A stretch of 10,559 nucleotides of DNA. It comes from HGM13006 sp964514175. Lineage in GTDB: Bacteria; Bacillota; Clostridia; Oscillospirales; Oscillospiraceae. Positions 1-6,805 of the stretch are shown one piece after another. The notes beneath the pieces are model-generated. The model was not told the DNA's origin. It searched no databases and saw only the letters and a list, made by a program, of their open reading frames with translations. Each line of letters starts with the position of its first letter. Positions within the stretch are counted from its first letter, which is position 1. Location of the stretch: assembly GCA_964514175.1 (NCBI GenBank), contig CAZEPQ010000062.1:1-10559 (forward strand). The letters run 5' to 3'. The position numbers were made by a program, and so were the translations under genes.

Positions 1-19
1 GCCATTGAACTACACCCGC
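1..19 (-). tRNA. 5' end of a tRNA gene, probably tRNA-Gly (cut by window edge)
   Basis: Read on the minus strand, the first 19 bases give GCGGGTGTAGTTCAATGGC. This fits a tRNA acceptor 5' strand (GCGGGTG), the TA at positions 8-9 and a D-arm beginning GTTCAATGG, as in bacterial tRNA-Gly. The rest, including the anticodon, lies outside the window, so the isotype is inferred from similarity of this 5' part only. A near-consensus promoter sits just upstream, which supports a real tRNA gene. Confidence 0.75.
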
Positions 20-23
20 ATAG

Positions 24-39
24 GGCTGAAATGTCAGCC
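24..39 (-). other. stem-loop in the tRNA leader
   Basis: GGCTGA and TCAGCC form a perfect 6-bp stem around a 4-base loop. The stem starts almost exactly at the predicted transcription start, so it would be the first structure on the pre-tRNA leader. It has no U-tract and is not a terminator. Confidence 0.4.
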
Positions 40-44
40 TTTGA

Positions 45-73
45 ATATTAACACACCGGGATTCGTTTGTCAA
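45..73 (-). promoter_or_regulatory. sigma-A promoter of the tRNA gene
   Basis: On the minus strand a perfect -35 TTGACA (68-73) is separated by 17 bases from a -10 TAATAT (45-50). The predicted transcription start is near 38-40, about 20 bases before the tRNA 5' end. The promoter lies between the methyltransferase stop codon and the tRNA, and no clear terminator is seen between them, so read-through from pyrB may also feed the tRNA. Confidence 0.75.
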
Positions 74-100
74 GAATTATTTTTCATTTTCCGAAAAAAC

Positions 101-1270
101 TTACCAGATGCTCAGAACCCAGCCCTTGAGATACAGGGCAGAAGGCTCTCCGATGGCAGCGGGATGATCTCGGGACTGCATAATCTCACGAATGAGCCGC
201 ACCTGGCGTCCGCTGTCCGCGGCAGCCTCCCGAAGCATTTTCAGAAACAGTTCCTTGGTCATAAACTGACTGCAGGAACAGGTGACCATAAAGCCGCCGG
301 ACTTCACCAGCTTCATGCAGCGGTAATTAAGCTCCTTATAGCCCTTATAGGCGCTGTCCAGCACCCTTCTGGACTTGGCAAAGGCAGGCGGGTCCAGAAT
401 CACCACATCATATTCTTTCCCCTCATCGCAAAAACGATGCGCCAGGTCAAAAACATTTTCGCAGATGGTGTTGACCTCCACCCCATTAAGGGCAGCATTC
501 TTCCGCACCAGCTCCAGCGCCGTTTCAGACACATCCACAGCGTCCACAGAAGCAGCGCCATAAATCCCCGCATGGACAGAGAATCCACCGCTGCAGCAGC
601 AAAGATCCAGCACTGTCTTGCCGAAAACATAATCCTTCAGAATCCCCCGGTTTTCCTGCTGATCCAGGAAATGTCCCGTCTTCTGTCCCTCAGAAATGTT
701 CACCAGCATTCTGGCATCATGCTCCATGATCTCCACTTCCCGGGGAACAGAACCATAGACACAGCCCTTACGCTGCTCCATGCCCTCCTTCTCCCGGACA
801 GGAAGATCATTCCGCTCGTAGATGCCCTTGGGTGCAAAAATATCCACCAGGATCTCAATAATGGTATCCTTCCAGTTTTCCAGTCCCAGGGACACGATCT
901 GGAAGGACAGATAATCCCCAAACTTGTCCACCGTCAGCCCCGGCAAGCCATCAGAATCCCCAAAGACCACCCGGCAGGCATTGGTCAGGCCGATGGACTT
1001 CCGATATTCCCAGGCCCGCTGAATGCGGCTGCGGAAAAATTCCCGGTCGATTTCCGTATTTTCGTCCCGGGTCAGCACCCGGACAACGATCTTGCTCTTG
1101 CTGTTGAAGAAGCCCCGGGCCACAAAACGGCGGCGGCTGTCCAGCACATCCACGGTGCAGCCATCATAGCAGGTGTCGGTACACCAATTGATCTCATTGT
1201 CATAGATCCACAGGGAGCCGGAAATGATATCCTGTTCTTCTCCCCGATTGAGACAAACCTGTCTGTCCAT
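101..1270 (-). CDS. rlmI: class I SAM-dependent 23S rRNA methyltransferase, RlmI/COG1092 family
   Basis: Likely a 5-methylcytosine methyltransferase acting on 23S rRNA (C1962 in the E. coli RlmI case); the exact target here is inferred. The 389-residue length fits the family. An N-terminal PUA-like domain covers about 1-75, a central linker domain follows, and the Rossmann methyltransferase domain starts near 190. Visible motifs are GQKTG (195-199) with DQQENR (203-208), the SAM-binding motif VLDLCCCSGGFSVHAG (220-235), ILDPPAFAKS (291-300) and the CSCS cysteine motif (331-334), which fits a cytosine-C5 enzyme. The triple Cys in motif I is a small oddity. The ATG directly follows the TAA of pyrB, and its ribosome binding site AAGGAG lies inside the pyrB 3' end, so the two are an operon with coupled translation. 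No terminator is evident after the stop. Confidence 0.88.
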   Translation of the reverse strand: MDRQVCLNRGEEQDIISGSLWIYDNEINWCTDTCYDGCTVDVLDSRRRFVARGFFNSKSKIVVRVLTRDENTEIDREFFRSRIQRAWEYRKSIGLTNACRVVFGDSDGLPGLTVDKFGDYLSFQIVSLGLENWKDTIIEILVDIFAPKGIYERNDLPVREKEGMEQRKGCVYGSVPREVEIMEHDARMLVNISEGQKTGHFLDQQENRGILKDYVFGKTVLDLCCCSGGFSVHAGIYGAASVDAVDVSETALELVRKNAALNGVEVNTICENVFDLAHRFCDEGKEYDVVILDPPAFAKSRRVLDSAYKGYKELNYRCMKLVKSGGFMVTCSCSQFMTKELFLKMLREAAADSGRQVRLIREIMQSRDHPAAIGEPSALYLKGWVLSIW

Positions 1271-2332
1271 TTAAATCTCCTTGTCGCAGAAGGCGCAGCA
1301 GCACTTGCCTCCCACATTCTTTGTTAGGTTCGGCAGATAAAGCTCCGTCTGGGTAATGCAGTTTTTGTTGTGGCAGATGGGGCCATTGCCGATTGCCTGA
1401 GATTCGGGGCGGCGTCTTCCCTGCTCCACCATCTTCATCAGCAGAGCCATGCGGGCAAACATGCCATACCGAGCCTGCTCGAAGTAGACCGCTCTGGGAT
1501 CGTCATCCACATCCTGGGCGATCTCGTCCACACGGGGCAGCGGATGCATGATCAGCAGATCCTTCTTGGCGTTCTGGAGCTTGCTTCGGGTCAGCACATA
1601 CACGCCCTTGAGCCGGTCATATTCCAGAGGATCCACGAACCGCTCCCGCTGAATGCGGGTCATGTACAGCACGTCAAGCTGGGGCATGGTGGCCTCCAGA
1701 TTGGTAACCTCCACGAACTTCTGTCCGTTGGCCTTCATAAATTCCACCATATAGGCCGGAACCGCCAGCTCTCTGGGGGCAATCAGGTAGAACCGAATGT
1801 TGGGGAACTTGGCCATGGCCTTAATGAGGGAGTGGACGGTACGTCCATTTTTCAGGTCGCCGCAGAGACCAATGTTCAGGTCCTTGATCTCTCCCCGCAG
1901 GGACGCAATGGTGGTCAGGTCCGTCAGGGTCTGCGTGGGATGCATATGACCGCCATCGCCCGCATTGATCACAGGCACCTCCGCATAGAGGGATGCAGCC
2001 TTGGCGGCGCCCTCCTTGGGGGAACGCATCACAATGACATCAGCGTAGCTGGACACCATCTTGATGGTATCCTTCAGGGTCTCACCCTTGGCCGTGGAGG
2101 AAGATTTGGGGTCCGCAAAGCCAAATACCGTACCGCCCAGCCGCAGCATGGCGGTCTGGAAGGAAAAGTTGGTTCGGGTCGAGGGCTCAAAAAACAGGCT
2201 TGCCATCACGTCTCCATGAAGTGCATCCGTAAAGTCCTTGGGATGCGCGATGATTTGACTGGCCAGCCCGTATAATTCGTTCCATTCCTCTAAGGAGAGG
2301 TCTTCAATATCAATCAGATTCCTGAGCTTCAA
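1271..2332 (-). CDS. pyrB: aspartate carbamoyltransferase catalytic chain with a PyrI-like zinc tail
   Basis: Catalyses carbamoyl phosphate plus aspartate to carbamoyl aspartate, the committed step of pyrimidine synthesis. Visible active-site motifs are FEPSTRT (48-54, phosphate binding), STAKGE (79-84, the 80s-loop Ser/Lys), HPTQT (131-135), TRIQ (215-218) and HPLPR (263-267). The catalytic chain ends near residue 305. The last 36 residues add CHNKNC (320-325) and CAFCDKEI (346-353), a C-x4-C...C-x2-C pattern that closely resembles the zinc domain of the ATCase regulatory chain PyrI (recalled E. coli motifs CPNSNC and CKYCEKEF). The nucleotide-binding domain of PyrI is absent. The start is a TTG at 2330-2332, chosen because GGAGG lies 8 bases upstream and the protein then begins MKLRNLIDIEDLS, as expected. 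The gene stands apart from other pyr genes and is followed immediately by the rRNA methyltransferase gene. Confidence 0.95.
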   Translation of the reverse strand: MKLRNLIDIEDLSLEEWNELYGLASQIIAHPKDFTDALHGDVMASLFFEPSTRTNFSFQTAMLRLGGTVFGFADPKSSSTAKGETLKDTIKMVSSYADVIVMRSPKEGAAKAASLYAEVPVINAGDGGHMHPTQTLTDLTTIASLRGEIKDLNIGLCGDLKNGRTVHSLIKAMAKFPNIRFYLIAPRELAVPAYMVEFMKANGQKFVEVTNLEATMPQLDVLYMTRIQRERFVDPLEYDRLKGVYVLTRSKLQNAKKDLLIMHPLPRVDEIAQDVDDDPRAVYFEQARYGMFARMALLMKMVEQGRRRPESQAIGNGPICHNKNCITQTELYLPNLTKNVGGKCCCAFCDKEI

Positions 2333-2371
2333 TTTCGCTTCCTCCGTTCCAAAGTCGTTTCAAATCGGTTT

Positions 2372-2400
2372 ATTTTATCACAGAAACCGCAATTACACAA
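2372..2400 (-). promoter_or_regulatory. putative sigma-A promoter of pyrB
   Basis: On the minus strand TTGTGT (2395-2400) and TAAAAT (2372-2377) are 17 bases apart. The -10 is strong and the -35 weak. The predicted leader is only about 33 bases and holds little besides the ribosome binding site, so there is no room for a PyrR-type attenuator. Confidence 0.55.
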
Positions 2401-2406
2401 GTCCTG

Positions 2407-2435
2407 TTGCCGAATTTCCACGAATATGCTATACT
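2407..2435 (+). promoter_or_regulatory. putative sigma-A promoter of the GNAT gene
   Basis: TTGCCG (2407-2412) and TATACT (2430-2435) are 17 bases apart. The predicted start is near 2442, giving a very short leader with GGTGAT (2442-2447) as the ribosome binding site just before the ATG. The promoter is divergent from, and nearly abuts, that of pyrB. Confidence 0.6.
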
Positions 2436-2451
2436 TCTATCGGTGATAATT

Positions 2452-3114
2452 ATGAACAACATCCCCATGTTTCTGTCCCAGGGAGGCACCGCCGCCCTGA
2501 TTCTGCGGGAAATCCCCTATTCCCAGAAGGCATACATCCTTTTGCAGACCGTGGTTCCCGAAAATCTCAGTCTGATGATCTCGGAATGCGCCGCATTCTG
2601 CCGTGCCTGCGGTGCGGAAGAATGCTTCGTCACCCGCAGGGATTCTTCCGAGCCCCTGCCTCTGGAGCATGCCCACGATATTTTGAACCTGACCATTCAA
2701 AAATCGAACTTGCCAGAGGGCTCCCCCGTAAAGCTGGTGCCCATTCAGGAGGACAATGACAGCATCTATATCAACATTTACAACAAATGCTTTTCCTCTG
2801 TCTCCGGCGCAGCCTTTTATGACCGAAAACAGATCCAGCGCATTTATCTGCTCCATCAGCAGGCATTTCTTGCTCTGGATGAAAACAACGTCCCCTTCGG
2901 CATGGGAGAGCTCCACGACAACGAGCTTGCCGCCATCGGCGTACTGTCGGAGTTTCGTGGACGGGGCTTTGACCTGGCTGTGGCATTGCTGTCCCGCTGT
3001 CCCGGCCCGGAGCTGAACCTGACGGTGGCCTCGGACAACGCTGCCGCACTGAGGCTTTATGAAAAGATTGGTTTTCAGCAGAATAATATTGTTTCTTCTT
3101 GGTATATCACATAA
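2452..3114 (+). CDS. GNAT family N-acetyltransferase, substrate unknown
   Basis: A 220-residue protein whose C-terminal half is a GNAT fold. IGVLSEFRGRGFDLAVALL (about 162-180) matches the acetyl-CoA-binding motif A, though the usual last Gly/Ala of the R-x-x-G-x-G/A loop is Asp here. NAAALRLYEKIGF (196-208) is the typical motif B. The N-terminal 100 residues show no motif I recognise and could be a degenerate second GNAT half. The start at 2452 was preferred to an in-frame TTG at 2407, because 2407 falls in the promoter -35 and GGTGAT precedes the 2452 ATG. The gene is monocistronic, divergent from pyrB, and ends at a palindromic terminator. It could acetylate a small molecule or a protein; the sequence does not decide. 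Confidence 0.85.
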   Translation: MNNIPMFLSQGGTAALILREIPYSQKAYILLQTVVPENLSLMISECAAFCRACGAEECFVTRRDSSEPLPLEHAHDILNLTIQKSNLPEGSPVKLVPIQEDNDSIYINIYNKCFSSVSGAAFYDRKQIQRIYLLHQQAFLALDENNVPFGMGELHDNELAAIGVLSEFRGRGFDLAVALLSRCPGPELNLTVASDNAAALRLYEKIGFQQNNIVSSWYIT

Positions 3115-3125
3115 TTCACATAACC

Positions 3126-3153
3126 AAAAGGGCGTGCCGCGGCACGCCCTTTT
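3126..3153. terminator. perfect 28-bp palindromic bidirectional terminator
   Basis: The left arm AAAAGGGCGTGCCG is exactly complementary to the right arm CGGCACGCCCTTTT, so in either direction a GC-rich stem is followed by four U. It sits between the GNAT stop codon and the stop of the converging lipoprotein gene, and serves both. Confidence 0.9.
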
Positions 3154-3155
3154 CA

Positions 3156-3539
3156 TCAATCTTTAATATAGCCAATATCAAATGTATCTGTCAGATCCAT
3201 AAAATCTACGGAAAATTTGACTTCCAATTCTTCTTCGTCAATTTCGTAATAATATGATACTCCATCAACGATTACCTGATTCTCACCATCTAGGGTGTAG
3301 CTTTTTGTATACTCTTCCGAACTACCGGCAATCTTACCAGTGGGAGATGCCGCATACGGCACATACTCCGTAATCTCAACTGTCATTGTTCCATCTGCAA
3401 AGGTAAACGTCGCTCGAACATCATCATCTCCATGTACATACATATCAGAGATATCTTCTAAGGTAAGGGTTTTTGAGCCACATGCACATAGACTAAGCAT
3501 GAGAACAAGGATCAACATGGACGATAGTATTCTTTTCAT
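3156..3539 (-). CDS. small predicted lipoprotein of unknown function
   Basis: A 127-residue protein with a clear lipoprotein signal peptide: a short basic start (MKR), a hydrophobic core, and a lipobox LCAC with the modified cysteine at residue 20. The mature part of about 107 residues is acidic and polar, with alternating hydrophobic residues that suggest a beta-rich fold (TFTFADGTMTVEITEY, SYTLDGENQVIVDG). I do not recognise a named family. It should be anchored on the outer face of the membrane. The ATG is preceded by GAAGGGA. The gene is AT-richer than its neighbours and has its own near-consensus promoter. It is divergent from the XRE regulator gene, which suggests that regulator controls it. 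No partner transporter or enzyme is adjacent. Confidence 0.8.
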   Translation of the reverse strand: MKRILSSMLILVLMLSLCACGSKTLTLEDISDMYVHGDDDVRATFTFADGTMTVEITEYVPYAASPTGKIAGSSEEYTKSYTLDGENQVIVDGVSYYYEIDEEELEVKFSVDFMDLTDTFDIGYIKD

Positions 3540-3571
3540 GGTTATTATCCCTTCTATTTTAGAATATCAAC

Positions 3572-3600
3572 ATTCTAACACGCAAAACGACCGCTGTCAA
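3572..3600 (-). promoter_or_regulatory. strong sigma-A promoter of the lipoprotein gene
   Basis: On the minus strand a perfect TTGACA (3595-3600) and TAGAAT (3572-3577) are 17 bases apart. The -35 overlaps the end of the 17-bp palindrome at 3599-3615. The -10 is one arm of a 7-bp inverted repeat, TTAGAAT (3559-3565) and ATTCTAA (3572-3578). Both arrangements suit repression. Confidence 0.75.
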
Positions 3601-3615
3601 TGTCGCTGCGACATT
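3599..3615. promoter_or_regulatory. palindromic operator candidate
   Basis: AATGTCGC and GCGACATT are perfect 8-base inverted halves around a single central T. The site touches the -35 of the lipoprotein promoter and lies about 10 bases upstream of the likely -35 of the XRE gene. Its size and symmetry fit a dimeric Cro/CI-type HTH protein, and the adjacent XRE regulator is the obvious candidate. Binding is inferred. Confidence 0.6.
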
Positions 3616-3624
3616 TTCACCACG

Positions 3625-3653
3625 TTTATTCTTCATAAAAATGCTCCTAGAAT
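3625..3653 (+). promoter_or_regulatory. weak putative promoter of the XRE gene
   Basis: TTTATT (3625-3630) and TAGAAT (3648-3653) are 17 bases apart. The -10 is good and the -35 poor, which might make it depend on an activator bound at the upstream palindrome. The leader is short, with AGGGGTGAT (3661-3669) as a strong ribosome binding site. Confidence 0.4.
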
Positions 3654-3674
3654 ATATATGAGGGGTGATATCCA

Positions 3675-3902
3675 ATGAAAGAAGAATACCGTGAACAATA
3701 TAGACAATTTGGCCTAAATGTAGTTTATTACAGGAAAAAGATGCGGTTAACTCAGCTTCAGTTGGCAGAGCTTCTGGATATCCAAAGAAGCCATATCAGT
3801 GCAATCGAACTTGGAAATGTGGGTGTTTCTTTTGATCTGATATTCAAGATGTGCGAAGTATTCAAAATCAAGCCTAAAGAGCTGTTCGATTTTAGAGATT
3901 AA
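3675..3902 (+). CDS. small XRE-family (Cro/CI-type) HTH regulator
   Basis: A 75-residue protein made almost wholly of one HTH domain. FGLNVVYYRKKMRLTQ begins helices 1-2, LTQLQLAELLDIQRSHISAIE (about 25-45) contains the helix-turn-helix, and VSFDLIFKMCEVFKIKPKEL closes the fold. There is no sensor or metal-binding domain, so it is either a constitutive dimeric repressor or responds to concentration or a partner protein. The size resembles SinR-like regulators, phage Cro proteins and restriction-modification C proteins. The ATG at 3675 has AGGGGTGAT just upstream. The gene is divergent from the lipoprotein gene across a palindrome and is closed by its own terminator, so the two form a compact regulated unit. 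Confidence 0.85.
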   Translation: MKEEYREQYRQFGLNVVYYRKKMRLTQLQLAELLDIQRSHISAIELGNVGVSFDLIFKMCEVFKIKPKELFDFRD

Positions 3903-3938
3903 AAAGAGTGTTGCAAATTTTTCTGCAACACTCTTTTT
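3901..3938. terminator. bidirectional terminator between the XRE and ABC genes
   Basis: AAAAAGAGTGTTGCA (3901-3915) and TGCAACACTCTTTTT (3924-3938) form a perfect 15-bp stem around an 8-base loop, with an oligo-U tract in each direction. It overlaps the XRE stop codon and lies immediately beyond the converging ABC gene stop. Confidence 0.92.
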
Positions 3939-3939
3939 A

Positions 3940-6723
3940 TTATTCGGTTCTCAGTGCCTCCACCGGGTCCTTCCGGGCCGCAGTCTTGGAGGGGATCAGG
4001 CCGGCGATCATGGTCAGCACCACGGAGATGATGACCAGAGCCGTTCCGCCTGCGGCAGGCAGGATCGAAATGGTCTTGATACCGGTGAGATGGTTGATAA
4101 TCATATTGATGGGGATATTCAGCAGTTCCGTCACCACAATACCCAGAACACCGGCAGACAGACCGATAATCAGGGTCTCGGCATTGAACACACGGGAAAT
4201 ATCCTTCTTGGAAGCACCGATGGAACGGAGAATACCGATCTCCTTGGTGCGCTCCTGAACAGAGATCAGGGTGATGACACCGATCATAATGGAGGAAACC
4301 ACCAGGGAAATAGCCACGAAGGCAATCAGTACATAGCTGATGATGTCCACAATATTGGTGACAGAGCTCATCAGCAGTCCCACATAGTCAGTATAACGGA
4401 TCACCTTGGATTCATTGCCGGCGGCAGTCTGTTCCTCATTGTAGGCGTCCAGAGCGTCGGTCAGGGCTTCCTTGTCCTCAAAGGATGCACAGTAGAGGCT
4501 GATGGTGCTGGGCTCTTCCAGAGAGCAGGCATACATCAGGTCCATATTCTTGTCATAGGTGCTGTCGGAGATCCGTTTTTCCTTCTTGACCACAGTGGTA
4601 GTAGCTTCTCCGGTTTCAGCCAAGGCCTCAAATGCTTCCTGATCCAGCAGACCGTACTGAACAAGGGCCGCCACCTGCTCCGCTTCGTCCAGTGCTGTAA
4701 GCTGAGCGGAATAAGCCTCAGGAATCAGTGCGATTGCCTCAGCGATCATGGTCTTCTGCGCCTCAGAGTAACCTTCTTCCACAGTTTCGCCGGCAGCCTC
4801 GGCTTCCGCCTTGGCAGCGGCTTCCTCGGCCTCAATTGCCTCGGCAGCCTCAGTGCCCGGGAAAGGCAGGCCGGTAAATACGTCAGTGTCGGGATCTGCC
4901 ATCTGGGCACGAACCACATCGCTGCCCGCAACGCTGTTAATGACATATTCCGTCAGAGCCGTGGTATAACCGATAGAGCCGTAGCTCATGGTGGTTTCCG
5001 AGGTGGCACGAACGATACCCACCACTTTCAGGGCCTCGGCATTCTCCACCAGGTCTTCCATAAAGTCCTCGTCGTCGGACATATCAATCCAAACGCCGTT
5101 TCCATCCTCCACATAGTAATCCGTGGGAAGGACCAGCTTCAGGTTCATATCCATCAGTTCTTCATATGTGTACTCCGCCTTAGCCTGCTGGATCTCAATA
5201 TCCACAGCGCCGGTGGAATCCATCTGGGACTGACTTTCCATAAAAGCGTCCTTCAGCTCGTTTTCATCCAGGATGCCCAGGCAGTACAGGAAATAGTCAG
5301 CGATCTCATAATTCTCGTTGACCACCAGTACCACTTCGTTATAATTCGCAGGCCAGGAGCCTTCCAGCAGCTCATAGTCACTGTCCAGCATATCCTGATT
5401 GTCCACCAGCTCCTGGAACACATTCATCATGGAGGTCATCTGACCTGCGCCCATGCTGCTCATGTTCTGCATGTTGCTGGCAACCAGGTCCAGGCCGATA
5501 TCCGCCAGAAGATTGGAGGGGTTCACCTGCTGGATGTCTCCGCTGACGTTGACGGTATAGACACCCACCTGAGTGTCGTAGGTATAGGAAATCTCAGATG
5601 TCAGAGCAGCAATCTCGTTGCCCTCCTCTTCCAGATAGTCCTTAAAGCCCGCCAGGTCGTTAGAGGTGATCTCATTGAGAACGGAGTCTATAACGCCGGT
5701 CATAATATCGTCAGAATAGATCATACCCGGCTCATGCTCCGTCTTTCCCGTGGACATCATGGATGTCATCATGGAGGTCATATCCATGGAGGCCTGCTCA
5801 ATGGTAATGGGATAGGAAGTCAGGGTGTCCTCCTCCAGCGAGTCGATATAGTCCTGCACACCGCTGGACAGAGACATGATCAGCGCAATGCCGATGATGC
5901 CGATGGAGCCTGCAAAGGCAGTAAGAATAGTACGGCCCTTCTTGGTCAGCAGGTTGTTGAGGGACAGGGCAAAGGCCGTAAAGAAGGACATGGAGGGCTT
6001 CTTCACCGGCTTATCCTCCGGCTGGGGAATCTCTTCCTCCGTGGGCTCATAGGGCATGGAATCGGAGATCACATTGCCGTCCAGCAGTCGGATGATTCTG
6101 GTGGAATACTTTTCTGCCAGCTCCGGGTTGTGGGTAACCATGATAACCAGCTTATCCTTGGCAACCTCCTTCAGGATCTCCATGACCTGCAGGGAGGTCT
6201 CAGAGTCCAGAGCGCCGGTGGGCTCATCCGCCAAAAGAATATCGGGGTTATTTACCAGCGCACGGGCGATTGCCACACGCTGCATCTGTCCGCCGGACAT
6301 CTGACCGGGCTTCTTTCTAAGCTGATCTCCCAGGCCCACCTTTTCCAGGGCCTCCTTGGCTCTTCTGCGGCGTTCCGCCTTCGATACACCGGAGAGGGTC
6401 AGCGCCAGTTCTACATTGGAAAGTACGGTCTGGTGCGGAATCAGGTTATAGCTCTGGAATACAAAGCCAATGGAGTGATTGCGGTAGGTATCCCAGTCAC
6501 GGTCCTTAAACTCCTTGGTGGACTTTCCGTTGATCACAAGGTCACCGGAGGAGTACCGATCCAGGCCGCCGATGATGTTGAGCATGGTGGTCTTACCACA
6601 GCCGGACTGGCCCAGGATGGATACAAACTCATTCTCCCGGAAGTTGAGGCTCACACCCTTGAGGGCATGGACGGTCTCTTCGCCCGAAAGATAGTCTTTT
6701 TTGATATTTTTCAGTTGCAGCAA
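3940..6723 (-). CDS. MacB-like ABC transporter, fused ATPase and FtsX-type permease
   Basis: A 927-residue fusion protein in the cytoplasmic membrane. The N-terminal ATPase (about 1-225) shows Walker A GQSGCGKTT (38-46), the Q-loop region FQSYNLIP, signature SGGQMQR (143-149), Walker B ILLADEPTGALD and the H-loop THN (197-199). One membrane helix follows (about 265-287), then a large extracellular domain (about 290-789), then three helices (about 790-819, 849-872, 892-911) with the FtsX motif ERTKEIGILRSIGASKKDI. This is MacB topology. Such proteins usually expel peptides or antibiotics, or transmit mechanical force; the substrate here is unknown and no membrane-fusion partner is nearby. The extracellular domain has a Met-rich stretch near its start and an Ala/Glu-rich insertion (about 621-701). 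The start is the TTG at 6721-6723, because GGAG lies 8 bases upstream; a TTG at 6747 would place that ribosome binding site inside the gene. Divergent from a MarR gene. Confidence 0.9.
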   Translation of the reverse strand: MLQLKNIKKDYLSGEETVHALKGVSLNFRENEFVSILGQSGCGKTTMLNIIGGLDRYSSGDLVINGKSTKEFKDRDWDTYRNHSIGFVFQSYNLIPHQTVLSNVELALTLSGVSKAERRRRAKEALEKVGLGDQLRKKPGQMSGGQMQRVAIARALVNNPDILLADEPTGALDSETSLQVMEILKEVAKDKLVIMVTHNPELAEKYSTRIIRLLDGNVISDSMPYEPTEEEIPQPEDKPVKKPSMSFFTAFALSLNNLLTKKGRTILTAFAGSIGIIGIALIMSLSSGVQDYIDSLEEDTLTSYPITIEQASMDMTSMMTSMMSTGKTEHEPGMIYSDDIMTGVIDSVLNEITSNDLAGFKDYLEEEGNEIAALTSEISYTYDTQVGVYTVNVSGDIQQVNPSNLLADIGLDLVASNMQNMSSMGAGQMTSMMNVFQELVDNQDMLDSDYELLEGSWPANYNEVVLVVNENYEIADYFLYCLGILDENELKDAFMESQSQMDSTGAVDIEIQQAKAEYTYEELMDMNLKLVLPTDYYVEDGNGVWIDMSDDEDFMEDLVENAEALKVVGIVRATSETTMSYGSIGYTTALTEYVINSVAGSDVVRAQMADPDTDVFTGLPFPGTEAAEAIEAEEAAAKAEAEAAGETVEEGYSEAQKTMIAEAIALIPEAYSAQLTALDEAEQVAALVQYGLLDQEAFEALAETGEATTTVVKKEKRISDSTYDKNMDLMYACSLEEPSTISLYCASFEDKEALTDALDAYNEEQTAAGNESKVIRYTDYVGLLMSSVTNIVDIISYVLIAFVAISLVVSSIMIGVITLISVQERTKEIGILRSIGASKKDISRVFNAETLIIGLSAGVLGIVVTELLNIPINMIINHLTGIKTISILPAAGGTALVIISVVLTMIAGLIPSKTAARKDPVEALRTE

Positions 6724-6805
6724 CGAACTTGCTCCTTTCAAGCACAAAAAGGTTTCAGATTCTTAACATTCATCGAATAACAATAGCACAAATATTTATG
6801 CAAAA

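Noticed and set aside
5..1327. Open frame of 440 codons on the plus strand
   Set aside because: Antisense to the rRNA methyltransferase gene and the end of pyrB, and it starts within the tRNA. No recognisable domain.
1370..2275. Open frame of 301 codons on the plus strand
   Set aside because: Antisense to pyrB, whose active-site motifs are intact.
2437..3159. Open frame of 240 codons on the minus strand
   Set aside because: Antisense to the GNAT gene, and it would begin inside the palindromic terminator. The GNAT frame has proper promoter, ribosome binding site and motifs.
5720..5800. Met-rich stretch of the ABC extracellular domain as a copper-binding site
   Set aside because: Met-rich text near the start of this domain seems usual in MacB-like clostridial fusions, and no copper-related gene is nearby.
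4090..6780. Open frame of 896 codons on the plus strand
   Set aside because: It is exactly antisense to the ABC fusion gene, which has clear ATPase and permease motifs. The plus-strand translation is rich in His/Gly/Leu with no domain, and long antisense frames are common in GC-biased genes.
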